Below are positions 1 through 6,243 of a DNA stretch of 11,437 nt, one piece after another. Source of the stretch: Frondihabitans sp. (GTDB taxonomy: Bacteria; Actinomycetota; Actinomycetes; Actinomycetales; Microbacteriaceae). How positions within the stretch are numbered: position 1 is the stretch's first letter; each line of letters starts with the position of its first letter. Location: contig JAODMX010000365.1 of NCBI GenBank assembly GCA_025464735.1, positions 1 to 11,437 of the forward strand, in the 5' to 3' direction. The notes under the pieces are model-generated. The model saw only the letters and a list, made by a program, of their open reading frames with translations, searched no databases and was not told the origin of the DNA. The translations under genes were made by a program, and so were the position numbers.

Positions 1-723
1 GAGGTCGCCCGCGGCGCTGCGGGCGATCTGGCGGCCCGTGACGGTCGAACCCGTGAACGTCACCTTTCGCGGAACCGAGTGAGTGACCATCGCGGCCCCG
101 AGCGGTTCGGGGCCGGCGACAACGTTGAGCACCCCGTCGGGAAGGACGCCCCGTAGCAGGTTCCCCAGCGCAAGGCTGGAGAGCGGGGTGAACGGCGAGG
201 GCTTCAACACCATTGTGTTGCCCGCGCGCAGCGCCGGCGCGATCTTGAACATAGCGAGCGTGATGGGGAAGTTCCACGGTGTGATCGCGCTGACCACTCC
301 GAGTGGCCGATGTTCCACCGCCTCGAAGCGCACCTCGTCGTCGCGGACGATCTCGTTGGGCATTTCGAAGTCGGCGTAGTAGCGCAGCCAGACGACGGCC
401 GCACCGACTTCGGCCCGTGCCTCGTGGAGGGGCTTTCCCTGCTCGGCGGTGATGATGGACGCCAGCTCCTCCATGGCCTCCTGGACGACATCGGCCGCCT
501 CGCGCAGGGCATCTCGCCGGAACCTGTCGTCCTGCTTCCAGGTCGCAAAAGTCGATTGGGCTGTGGCGAAGACCTCGTCGAGCTGCTCCGGCGTTACTGC
601 TGGAGCTTGTGCGAAGACACGGCCGGTTGCCGGGTTGATGACGTCGAAGGTACCCGCGGTGGGCAGATCACGGCCGTTCGAAGTCGCCGCCTGTGTGAGT
701 GACAGATAGTCGATGAGGGGCAC
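1..723 (-). CDS. Aldehyde dehydrogenase, N-terminal part (runs off left edge)
   Basis: NAD(P)+-dependent aldehyde dehydrogenase superfamily enzyme, oxidising an aldehyde to a carboxylic acid in the cytoplasm. The 241 visible codons form the N-terminal coenzyme-binding half. They include the start of the fold (FDVINPATGRV, about residues 26-36), the oxyanion-hole asparagine in ITPWNFPI (Asn151), the NAD-binding lysine in VLKPSPFTP (Lys174) and the FTGSTVTGR loop (223-231). The catalytic cysteine and glutamate lie outside the window. The start is the GTG at 723: AAGGA lies a few bases upstream, the protein reads well from there, and the nearby ATG is in another frame that soon stops. It begins about 40 bases after the stop of the MpaB-type oxygenase on the same strand, so the two are probably co-transcribed and the dehydrogenase may oxidise the aldehyde released by that oxygenase (inference). 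The substrate cannot be told from the visible part. Confidence 0.93.
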   Translation of the reverse strand, partial: MPLIDYLSLTQAATSNGRDLPTAGTFDVINPATGRVFAQAPAVTPEQLDEVFATAQSTFATWKQDDRFRRDALREAADVVQEAMEELASIITAEQGKPLHEARAEVGAAVVWLRYYADFEMPNEIVRDDEVRFEAVEHRPLGVVSAITPWNFPITLAMFKIAPALRAGNTMVLKPSPFTPLSSLALGNLLRGVLPDGVLNVVAGPEPLGAAMVTHSVPRKVTFTGSTVTGRQIARSAAGDL

Positions 724-763
724 TTTGGCATCCTTGCGTTCGTTGATCGTGGAATAGGTTGGC

Positions 764-1906
764 TTACGACCGAGCGGTGCCACGGTGGCGGCTGTCTTCC
801 TTGGTGTCGTTGCCCTGCCGCTGGAGCGCTTCTCGGTGCAGCTTCCGGGCGTGGTCAATGAGGTCGACCCCGTCGGGCCCCCAGTAGAGCCGCATGACCC
901 GACGCTCATTGTCCGGCTGCTGGGCGGACTTGATGAGGTCCTGGCTGTCCTTGAGTGCCTGTGCGGCGGCGGCGCGGCCCGACTCGTCCAGCCCTGCCTT
1001 GGCTTGCAGCCACTCGGGGAAGGTTGCGAGGATCGGGGTCACGAACTGGCGGTAGGTGTCCTGGACGACGTCGACAACGATCTGGTGGGACGGATGCCAG
1101 TTGCCCTTTGTGCTCTCTCCGGTGAGCTCCGCGTAATTCTCCATGGTGTCGGGATAGAGGTTCATGGTGTCGTTCAGGCCGAAGAGATCCTCATACCTGT
1201 GATACAACCCGTCGAGCTCAGCTATCGAGTTCGGGATCTGATCGCCCGGGGTGCCAACCAGACGCAAATATGCGCCCATCTCACGTACATACTGCTCCCG
1301 CTGCTCGTCCGAGAGGGGCCGCGGGCCCGCCTCGCCGTGGTAGGCGAAGTTTTCGTACATCCACAGGATCGCGCACATCTCGGTGATCCCGGCCCACATC
1401 GCGTCGCGGGGCTCGGCGGCCGCATACCCGCCAAGCCCCGGGTCTCCGACGTCGATGACGTCGCCCCTGACGTGCCCGTGGATCTTGTGCAGATGCCCCG
1501 CCATGTTCTCCGCCGTCGCGGTGTCGCCCAACCACATCGGAGCGTGCATCCCGGAGTTGCGCTGCAAACGGTTGAACAGGTCGAGCATGGTGAGCGTGCC
1601 GGCACGTGCCTTGCGGGAGATCGGGTCCGCGTCGCGGACACCCGCGATGATGGGCTTGTACACGCTCTGAAGTGTCAGCTGCGCGACCGGCTCGAAGACG
1701 ATCGTCGCCGGGTGCAGGAGCACCTCCCAGGTGATCGAGCCCGGACCGAACAACCCATAGTCGGGAGTGCCGTCCGGCTTCAATGAACCACCTGCCGGAA
1801 CCGGTTCACCGAAACGGCGCCACAGGCGTTCCGTGCCGAGCAGCAAATCTTCCGTGACGACCACAGGCTCCAGCTGCTGCACCTCGTCGTTGGTCGCGCT
1901 GTCCAT
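764..1906 (-). CDS. MpaB/DUF2236-type heme oxygenase
   Basis: Member of the MpaB / rubber-oxygenase catalytic domain family (DUF2236, relatives of latex clearing protein Lcp and fungal MpaB). Characterised members use b-type heme and O2 to cleave isoprenoid double bonds to carbonyls. The 380-residue protein shows the family opening FGPGSITWEVLLHPA (53-67), then HKIHGHVRGDV (140-150) followed by YAAAEPRDAMW (161-171), matching the conserved 'H-x(n)-V-x-G ... Y-x-A-x-x-P ... W' block that in this family carries histidine and arginine residues near the heme. I see no signal peptide or membrane segment, so it should be cytoplasmic, unlike secreted Lcp. The frame stays open up to 2170, but that extension overlaps an AT-richer promoter-like stretch and is low-complexity basic sequence, so I chose ATG 1906; GTG codons 6-9 bases upstream are alternatives. 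A TetR gene lies upstream and an aldehyde dehydrogenase downstream. The substrate is unknown; isoprenoid-like is an inference from the family. Confidence 0.85.
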   Translation of the reverse strand: MDSATNDEVQQLEPVVVTEDLLLGTERLWRRFGEPVPAGGSLKPDGTPDYGLFGPGSITWEVLLHPATIVFEPVAQLTLQSVYKPIIAGVRDADPISRKARAGTLTMLDLFNRLQRNSGMHAPMWLGDTATAENMAGHLHKIHGHVRGDVIDVGDPGLGGYAAAEPRDAMWAGITEMCAILWMYENFAYHGEAGPRPLSDEQREQYVREMGAYLRLVGTPGDQIPNSIAELDGLYHRYEDLFGLNDTMNLYPDTMENYAELTGESTKGNWHPSHQIVVDVVQDTYRQFVTPILATFPEWLQAKAGLDESGRAAAAQALKDSQDLIKSAQQPDNERRVMRLYWGPDGVDLIDHARKLHREALQRQGNDTKEDSRHRGTARS

Positions 1907-2132
1907 GTCCACCACATTTTCTCTGACCGCATCGTCAGTGTTTACGTACGATTTTCGTCCGTTAAAAGGAGAATAGCGTGCGCAAGTCGGGAGGACAAGT
2001 CCCGACGCAGTCGAGCGAAAGGTGCGCCCCGACAGTTGTCGACAGGGCCGATGACTCGGCGAGCTGCGTTCCTCGGGATGGCGGGGATGGCCAGGTGACT
2101 CGTGAGTCTGGCAGGAACGTCCCAGGAATCCT
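1907..2132 (-). promoter_or_regulatory. Promoter/operator region upstream of the MpaB-type oxygenase
   Basis: This gap of 226 bases separates the TetR stop from the oxygenase start. It is AT-richer near 1940-1975. It holds a perfect inverted repeat GTCGGGA-N7-TCCCGAC (1986-2006), a second one CGACA-GT-TGTCG (2030-2041) and a weaker GACTC-GT-GAGTC (2097-2108). No T-tract follows the first hairpin on either strand, so an operator fits better than a terminator. The neighbouring TetR is the natural candidate ligand. I cannot place a convincing -35/-10 pair. Confidence 0.5.
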
Positions 2133-2789
2133 CTACGCGCCGACGCCGCTCTGGCCCGGTGCGACAGCACCGATCGCCCTCATCACGAAGTCAACGACAC
2201 GGTCGCAGTACTTATGAGCTTCTGCCCGTGCTTCCTCGATCCGATCCGGGCGCGTGCGCACCGCGTGAATGAAGGCGGCGCCGGTAAGCAGTTCGATCAC
2301 GAGGTCCGGGTCGGTGTCTCCGGGGATCTCGCCGCGCTCGATGGCGCGTGCAACCAGACCCGTGGTCTTCGCGTGTGTCGTGTCGATCAGCTGGCTCCGG
2401 TAGGCGCCCAGTGCCTCCGGGTTGCCTCGCGACTCCACGTTGAGCCGGGTCAGAGCCATGCCCTCTTCGGACAGCGGAAGCGTGAGCGCCGTGTAGACGA
2501 CCTCGTGCAGCTGGGAGCGCAGATCCGGGTGCACAGACTCGTCGATAACCACCGAATAGGCGACGAGCGCATCCCGCAGCAGATCCTCCTTCGACATCCA
2601 TCGCCGATACAGCGCCGGCTTGCCGATTCCAGACTCGGCTGCGACGGCGTCGAACGTAAAGCCCGCAAGGCCGACCCGGCCGTACACGCGCTGTGCGGCC
2701 TTCAGTGCACGCGTCTCGATCCCAGGATCACGCGGTCGTCCGCGTGAAGTCTTGGACGGCTGGGGTGCAGGCGTGGATGACTGGGGCAT
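2133..2789 (-). CDS. TetR-family transcriptional regulator (first of three)
   Basis: TetR/AcrR-type dimeric repressor of 218 residues. After a Pro/Ser-rich leader and a basic RGRPRDPG segment (16-23), the helix-turn-helix reads FTFDAVAAESGIGKPALYRRW (about 44-64), followed by the usual KEDLLRDAL start of helix 4. The C-terminal 150 residues are the variable ligand-binding and dimerisation domain, so the inducer cannot be named. I chose ATG 2789, with weak Shine-Dalgarno-like GAGAATAGG upstream. The frame stays open to a TTG at 2870, but that extension is the antisense of a tRNA 3' end (it yields peptides such as GFEPPSIDP) and is not credible protein. It lies upstream of, and in the same direction as, the MpaB-type oxygenase and aldehyde dehydrogenase, and probably controls them and itself. 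Confidence 0.9.
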   Translation of the reverse strand: MPQSSTPAPQPSKTSRGRPRDPGIETRALKAAQRVYGRVGLAGFTFDAVAAESGIGKPALYRRWMSKEDLLRDALVAYSVVIDESVHPDLRSQLHEVVYTALTLPLSEEGMALTRLNVESRGNPEALGAYRSQLIDTTHAKTTGLVARAIERGEIPGDTDPDLVIELLTGAAFIHAVRTRPDRIEEARAEAHKYCDRVVDFVMRAIGAVAPGQSGVGA

Positions 2790-2830
2790 CTGCCTATTCT
2801 CGCCGACGCCCCCACAGCCACCGCGGCACG

Positions 2831-2869
2831 GATCAATAGACGGGGGTTCAAATCCCTCCCGGCGCACCA
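2831..2869 (+). other. 3' end of a tRNA gene (5' half missing), candidate attachment site
   Basis: A complete T-arm is visible: stem GGGGG (2842-2846), loop TTCAAAT (2847-2853), stem CCCTC (2854-2858). It is followed by an acceptor 3' strand CCGGCGC (2859-2865), discriminator A and an encoded CCA (2867-2869). The matching 5' acceptor GCGCCGG, D-arm and anticodon arm are absent from the preceding 60 bases, which instead lead into the TetR start. The variable-loop positions just before the T-arm (G and C in the expected places) fit, so homology may begin near 2831. tRNA 3' ends of this kind are classic integrase attachment cores; a displaced copy marks one end of an integrated element. The isotype cannot be determined from this piece. 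Confidence 0.8.
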
Positions 2870-2893
2870 ATCATTCTCGGCCATATGCCATTC

Positions 2894-2919
2894 AAAACCC
2901 CGGTCAGCCGGGTTTTCTT
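2894..2919 (+). terminator. Rho-independent terminator, probably bidirectional
   Basis: Hairpin CCCGG-TCAG-CCGGG (2899-2912), flanked by AAAAC on the left and TTTTCTT on the right, so both strands have a U-tract after the stem. On the plus strand it sits 25 bases after the tRNA 3' end, where a tRNA terminator would be. On the minus strand it lies about 80 bases beyond the stop of the second TetR gene and could end that transcript. Confidence 0.8.
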
Positions 2920-2997
2920 GGCTTCCCCCATCCGCGAGTCTTGGCCTTGCCGCTTGCTCACGACTCGAAGAGCCTCAACCCGGACGCCCTCGCTGCG

Positions 2998-3594
2998 TTA
3001 CGACTTCGTCAAAGGAGCCAGGGCACCGTGCTGGAGCCCGTCAATCAACAAGGCGACCATGCGCTGGGTCTGCGCGGTGTCGAGCAAACACAAGCTGGCC
3101 ACGGCCTGAAGCAGGTCGACGGCATCGACATCGGTACGAATCTGGCCACGAGCAGACGCCCTGTCCAGCAGTGACCCGAGGGCTGGCCTCAGCGGCTCTT
3201 GGAAGCAATCGGTCAAGGACTCGTAGCCGCGGGCGTCCGAGTGCATGGCGACCGCCAAACCACGCTTGGTTGCTAGAAGGTCGGTGTAGCGCTCCAGCCA
3301 GAGCTCCAGCGCGTCGAGCGGCTCGTGCTCAGCCGCCAAGATCGAAGCAGCATCAGCGCACGCGTCGAGCTCGTGGCGGAAGACGGCCGCGACCAGATCG
3401 CCGCGCTGCGGGAAATGGCGATAGACGGTCCCCACACCGACACCTGCCCGCGCAGCTATTTCCCGCACCGGCGCTTCTACACCGCTTGTAGCGAACGCCA
3501 CCTTCGCTGCTTCAAGCAGCGCTTCGATGTTGTGCCTGGCATCGGCCCTTACCGCCCGCGGCGCGCGCGTCGTCGTGTCGGTCTGGGCGACCAC
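2998..3594 (-). CDS. TetR-family transcriptional regulator (second of three)
   Basis: TetR/AcrR-type repressor of 198 residues. A basic N-terminus (RAPRAVRADARHN, 10-22) leads into the helix-turn-helix, VREIAARAGVGVGTVYRHF (about 43-61), then PQRGDLVAAVF. The rest resembles the C-terminal domain common in regulators annotated near oxidoreductases; the ligand is unknown. I chose GTG 3594 because AAGGGAG lies four bases upstream. An in-frame ATG at 3642 is possible but would place the start upstream of the -10-like sequence and of one operator palindrome, and lacks a good ribosome site. It is divergent from the DUF385 operon, and the gap between them holds paired palindromes, so autoregulation plus control of that operon is likely (inference). 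Confidence 0.9.
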   Translation of the reverse strand: MVAQTDTTTRAPRAVRADARHNIEALLEAAKVAFATSGVEAPVREIAARAGVGVGTVYRHFPQRGDLVAAVFRHELDACADAASILAAEHEPLDALELWLERYTDLLATKRGLAVAMHSDARGYESLTDCFQEPLRPALGSLLDRASARGQIRTDVDAVDLLQAVASLCLLDTAQTQRMVALLIDGLQHGALAPLTKS

Positions 3595-3748
3595 AGTGCT
3601 CCCTTCTTGCCTAACTGGAACAGTGTTCGATATAGTCTCCATACCGGAGCATTGATCCGGATGTACAGGCGGAACACGGTTCCGATTGATCAATCGTAGT
3701 GCGCCGCCACGATCCCCGCCACCCACCCTCGCCGCTGAACGGAGAACC
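3595..3748. promoter_or_regulatory. Divergent promoter with paired GAAC-N3-GTTC operators
   Basis: Two related palindromes, GAAC-AGT-GTTC (3618-3628) and CGGAAC-ACG-GTTCCG (3670-3684), have centres 54 bases apart. Between them lies CCGGA-N7-TCCGG (3644-3660), and directly after the second is a 14-base perfect palindrome CGATTGATCAATCG (3683-3696). On the minus strand TATATC (3634-3629) could be the -10 of the second TetR gene, which would put its transcription start inside the first palindrome, the usual geometry of autorepression. No clear rightward promoter could be assigned. Confidence 0.65.
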
Positions 3749-3829
3749 ATGGCGATTCGCATACTCGACTGCGTCAGGATTGAGGACGGCGCCACTCAGC
3801 GTCACAACACTCGGCGGCCAGGACGATGA
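3749..3829 (+). CDS. 26-codon ORF, translationally coupled to the DUF385 gene
   Basis: A short ORF with a good Shine-Dalgarno sequence (GGAG at 3741-3744, ATG at 3749). Its TGA overlaps the ATG of the next gene as ATGA. It starts MAIRILDCVR and ends TRRPGR. I do not recognise it. The next gene has only a poor, too-close ribosome site (AGGA two bases before its ATG), so translation of this ORF probably feeds ribosomes into it. It could be a coupling leader peptide, or the joined start and end of a larger gene that suffered an internal deletion. Whether the peptide itself has a function cannot be seen. Confidence 0.5.
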   Translation: MAIRILDCVRIEDGATQRHNTRRPGR

Positions 3830-4287
3830 CCGTCGACGCCGCCACGGTCCGTGCGCTCGCACTTGGACCGGAGTCAACTCGAGCCGATCACACGATCGAT
3901 ATCACGACCCGAGGTGCACGCACTGGCTTGTCTCGCCGCATCGAGGTCTGGTTCCATCGCGTCGACGGTCGATGGTTCTTGACGGGCGTGCCGGGTCCGC
4001 GTAACTGGTACGCAAACATTCTTGCGCACCCACGCTTCATCGTGCATCTCAAACACGGCGTGCGGGTTGACCTGCCCGCGACCGGGCTGGCCATCGTCGA
4101 CCCGACGGAACGTCGGCACGTTTTCACCGAGGTGCTCAAAATGCAGGACCGGCCCCAGACAGGCGGGAGGGGGCCTCGCCAATACCTAAAGGATTGGCTC
4201 GCGGGCAGCCCGCTTGTCGAGATCGTCTTCGACGACGAAGAATTGCGGGTAGCCGCCTCGACCACGACGAATGAGACGGGTACGTGA
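3826..4287 (+). CDS. DUF385 / nitroreductase family deazaflavin-dependent oxidoreductase
   Basis: A 153-residue split beta-barrel protein of the Ddn-like DUF385 group, whose characterised members use F420H2 to reduce quinones, nitro compounds or activated double bonds. The family signature is clear: TTRGARTGLSRRIEVWF (about 27-43), VDGRWFLTG, then GPRNWYANILAHPRFIVHLK (57-76), corresponding to the conserved 'NWYxNLxAxPxxxxxxK' block. Some members of this fold bind other flavins or heme instead, so the cofactor is inferred. It begins inside the stop codon of a 26-codon ORF (ATGA) and its own stop overlaps a further GTG (GTGA), so it sits in a tightly coupled cassette. The divergent TetR gene and shared operators suggest repression released by a small molecule the enzyme may handle. 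Confidence 0.85.
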   Translation: MTVDAATVRALALGPESTRADHTIDITTRGARTGLSRRIEVWFHRVDGRWFLTGVPGPRNWYANILAHPRFIVHLKHGVRVDLPATGLAIVDPTERRHVFTEVLKMQDRPQTGGRGPRQYLKDWLAGSPLVEIVFDDEELRVAASTTTNETGT

Positions 4288-4382
4288 GCTCGGAGCCGTC
4301 GGCCGAGCTGGCACGGCGGCGATTCCGCTTAACCGGTGACCCGCATCCCGTGTGGTCGAGCACCGAAGAAATCGCCGTCTGA
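4284..4382 (+). CDS. 32-codon ORF overlapping the DUF385 stop; possible gene remnant
   Basis: A GTG at 4284 overlaps the preceding stop (GTGA), with ACGGG a few bases upstream. The frame encodes a credible-looking peptide (starts MSSEPSAELA, contains RLTGDPHPVW, ends EEIAV) and stops at TGA 4380-4382. The same frame reads on plausibly for about 20 codons after the stop (GGITGADRYTLLICTP). This suggests either a genuine short coupled ORF or the front of a longer gene broken by a nonsense change. No family recognised. Confidence 0.4.
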   Translation: MSSEPSAELARRRFRLTGDPHPVWSSTEEIAV

Positions 4383-4478
4383 GGCGGTATCACCGGCGCC
4401 GATCGATACACGCTGCTGATTTGCACGCCTCTCTCCCCCTTGGTGACAGGTCGACGGTTTCGTCGAGTCCTCCGCTCT

Positions 4479-4496
4479 GCCTCGGGAATCCGAGGC
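4479..4496 (+). terminator. Hairpin GCCTCGG-GAAT-CCGAGGC
   Basis: Perfect 7-base-pair stem with a 4-base loop, about 190 bases after the DUF385 stop. There is no T-tract. It may help end the rightward transcript, or be incidental in GC-rich DNA. Confidence 0.35.
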
Positions 4497-4622
4497 CCGG
4501 GCCGCGATGCGGTTCCGGCCTTTCGTCGTTTCCGGGCAGGACTTCGTCTATACCACCCGGGTCGCGAGGTTCTTGTCCGCCATCACCGGTCGCCGACCTG
4601 CGCAAGACGCTGCGCTCGCGGG

Positions 4623-4655
4623 GCGCGCGCCGACGAGCAAGCGGTCGGCGCGCGC
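4623..4655 (-). terminator. 12-bp GC-rich hairpin just beyond the carrier gene
   Basis: Perfect inverted repeat GCGCGCGCCGAC (4623-4634) and GTCGGCGCGCGC (4644-4655), with a 9-base loop. It begins seven bases past the end of the carrier gene. It lacks a U-tract on either strand, as is common for GC-rich actinobacterial hairpin terminators. It is placed to end the leftward P450-carrier transcript and to insulate it from the rightward DUF385 cassette. Confidence 0.6.
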
Positions 4656-4661
4656 GTAACG

Positions 4662-6047
4662 CTATCTACTGCGGGTGACTTCAGGCTCGGCAGCCTTCGT
4701 CACCAGGGCCTCGTCCTCAACCTCGGCCTGCTCGCTCAGGAGTTCCGCCGCGGCAAGCTCGTCCTTTGCCGCGACTTTATCGAAGCCATGCAGCGCGGGG
4801 TAGCGGTACTTCCCAAGGAACAGGATTGTGATTCCCCCCGCGGCCATCATCAGCCCGAAGAGCGGGAATACCGACTGGTAGGTCCCGAACGTGTCGTAGG
4901 CGAGGCTGAACACCAAGGGTCCGAAGGCCGACGCGATGATGAACGGACCCTGGATCCACCCAATGATCTGGCCGAAGTTTCGGGTGCCGAGGTATCGCGT
5001 AATGAAGAAGGCAATCAAGTCATTCTCGACGCCGAGCGCGATCCCGATGACGAAAACTGCAACTGCGACCGCAATGAATGGCGGGCTCACGTACAGGATT
5101 GAGAGTCCGACCACAGGGAACAACAGGACAACGCATCCAAGTATGCGGCCGGAGATCCGGTCAATCAGGAACCCTCCAACAACCCGACCGACCAGGCTGG
5201 AAAGTCCCAGGATGGTGAGGAGGAGTGCTGCCTGGGCGGGAGCGATACCCTGGTCGACCATCATCGGGACAATGTTGATCTGAAGGCCAATGATGGCAAC
5301 GCCAGCCGTCCCGAGCGAGAGAGCGATCATCCAGAAGTGCCGACCACGTACTGCCTGCTTGAGAGTAAGACCGGGGAGCTCGAGATTCACCACAGTCTTT
5401 TCTTCTGTGACCTCTTTCACCAGCCGACCGCGGACTGAGCGCTCAGCTCGCACCCTCACCAGCAGGGAAATGACCACCGTCGCAACGATGACCACGAGAA
5501 TCGCAAGAGCCGGGTACGCGCCCCGCCATCCCAGCGATGCGATGAGCGCAACCGCAAGAAGGGGGATGGTCGCCTGACCTAGTCCCACGAATCCAGCCAT
5601 CGTGCCGATGGCGACTCCGCGCTTGTTGTCGAACCAGCTCACGACCGCCTTGCTGAAAGGGATGCTCGTTCCCCCGCCCAGTAAGCCCATCATGAAGAAG
5701 CAGAAGTAGTAGAACCACATTGCGCCCGGCTGAAGCGTTCCCATTAATGCGAGGAATATCGCAAAGCCGATGAAGCTCGGAATGGTGATGTATCGAATGG
5801 CGAATCGATCGAGCAGTCTGCCGACGATGACAATACCGATAGCCATGCCGATAGCCCCAAAGGAGAAGCCGGACGTAACCTCGGTGCGGGTCCATCCGTT
5901 CTCCGCGGTAATCGGAATGATGAACAGGCCGAGAGTTCCCAACGCCACCGGCCCGGGCGCAAACATCGCCGCGATACCGCCGCCGATGACTACCCACCAT
6001 GGGGAGCGCATCTTGCGCTTTGGTGTGGGTGCTGTGCTGACATTCAT
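4662..6047 (-). CDS. MFS transporter, monocarboxylate/oxalate-formate type
   Basis: A 461-residue inner-membrane carrier with twelve predicted hydrophobic segments and a cytoplasmic tail rich in Ala and Glu. The loop between helices 2 and 3 has the MFS motif A (GRLLDRFAIR, 76-85) and the second half repeats it (GGFLIDRISGR, 291-301). The segment SWFDNKRGVAIGTMAGFVGLGQATIP (137-162) is typical of the MCT and oxalate/formate antiporter branch, whose members move small carboxylates. I chose ATG 6047 for its strong ribosome site (GAGGAG six to eight bases upstream); the frame remains open to 6158 without a good site. It lies 196 bases downstream of the P450 on the same strand, so it probably imports the P450 substrate or a related acid (inference). 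By eye the base composition is less GC-rich than its neighbours. Confidence 0.93.
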   Translation of the reverse strand: MNVSTAPTPKRKMRSPWWVVIGGGIAAMFAPGPVALGTLGLFIIPITAENGWTRTEVTSGFSFGAIGMAIGIVIVGRLLDRFAIRYITIPSFIGFAIFLALMGTLQPGAMWFYYFCFFMMGLLGGGTSIPFSKAVVSWFDNKRGVAIGTMAGFVGLGQATIPLLAVALIASLGWRGAYPALAILVVIVATVVISLLVRVRAERSVRGRLVKEVTEEKTVVNLELPGLTLKQAVRGRHFWMIALSLGTAGVAIIGLQINIVPMMVDQGIAPAQAALLLTILGLSSLVGRVVGGFLIDRISGRILGCVVLLFPVVGLSILYVSPPFIAVAVAVFVIGIALGVENDLIAFFITRYLGTRNFGQIIGWIQGPFIIASAFGPLVFSLAYDTFGTYQSVFPLFGLMMAAGGITILFLGKYRYPALHGFDKVAAKDELAAAELLSEQAEVEDEALVTKAAEPEVTRSR

Positions 6048-6243
6048 TTGGTGCTCCTCATTGAGTTGAAATGACTGAACTGGCGATAGCAATGTCGAAG
6101 CAGTTCGCGACGACCCGTTGTGCGGCGCCTCAGGCTCTTGGCCTCGTTGGTCCCGCAATTGCCTGCAGCTTTGGTAGAGCTGTAGAAGTCCCCACGGCCG
6201 GAAGTACCCGTCACCGTGGACGTGTTGGAGAGCTGGCCGAAGG
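6048..6243 (-). other. Gap between P450 and carrier genes
   Basis: These 196 bases hold no ORF with a credible start. I see only a weak inverted repeat CAGCT-N7-AGCTG (6166-6182). The spacing leaves room for an internal promoter for the carrier gene, but I cannot identify one. Confidence 0.4.

Larger units (their letters stand above)
4383..4661. other. Degraded intergenic stretch with hairpins, possible pseudogene tail
   Basis: There is no intact gene here. On the plus strand a frame open from 4447 to the TAA at 4657-4659 has GC-rich third positions and protein-like sequence (for example MRFRPFVVSGQDFVYTTRV from ATG 4507). It is in a different frame from the 32-codon ORF at 4284, so the two could be pieces of one decayed gene. 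Its last codons lie in a long perfect hairpin, which argues that at least the tail is not protein. Two hairpins are listed separately. The stretch separates the rightward DUF385 cassette from the leftward carrier gene. Confidence 0.4.

Noticed and set aside
785..1786. Long plus-strand open frame (about 333 codons) across the oxygenase
   Set aside because: It is antisense to a gene with a recognisable domain; GC-rich coding DNA keeps opposite frames open, and its translation shows no family motif.
1907..2170. N-terminal extension of the oxygenase frame by 88 codons
   Set aside because: Basic low-complexity sequence through a promoter-like region with dyads; family similarity begins after ATG 1906.
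2795..2869. Intact tRNA gene
   Set aside because: No matching 5' acceptor strand, D-arm or anticodon arm can be built from the preceding bases.
2790..2870. Extension of the first TetR to a TTG at 2870
   Set aside because: The added residues are the antisense translation of a tRNA 3' end, a common source of false N-termini.
4440..5102. Plus-strand open frame of 220 codons
   Set aside because: Mostly antisense to the carrier gene; the part before 4660 is low-complexity and has no recognisable domain.
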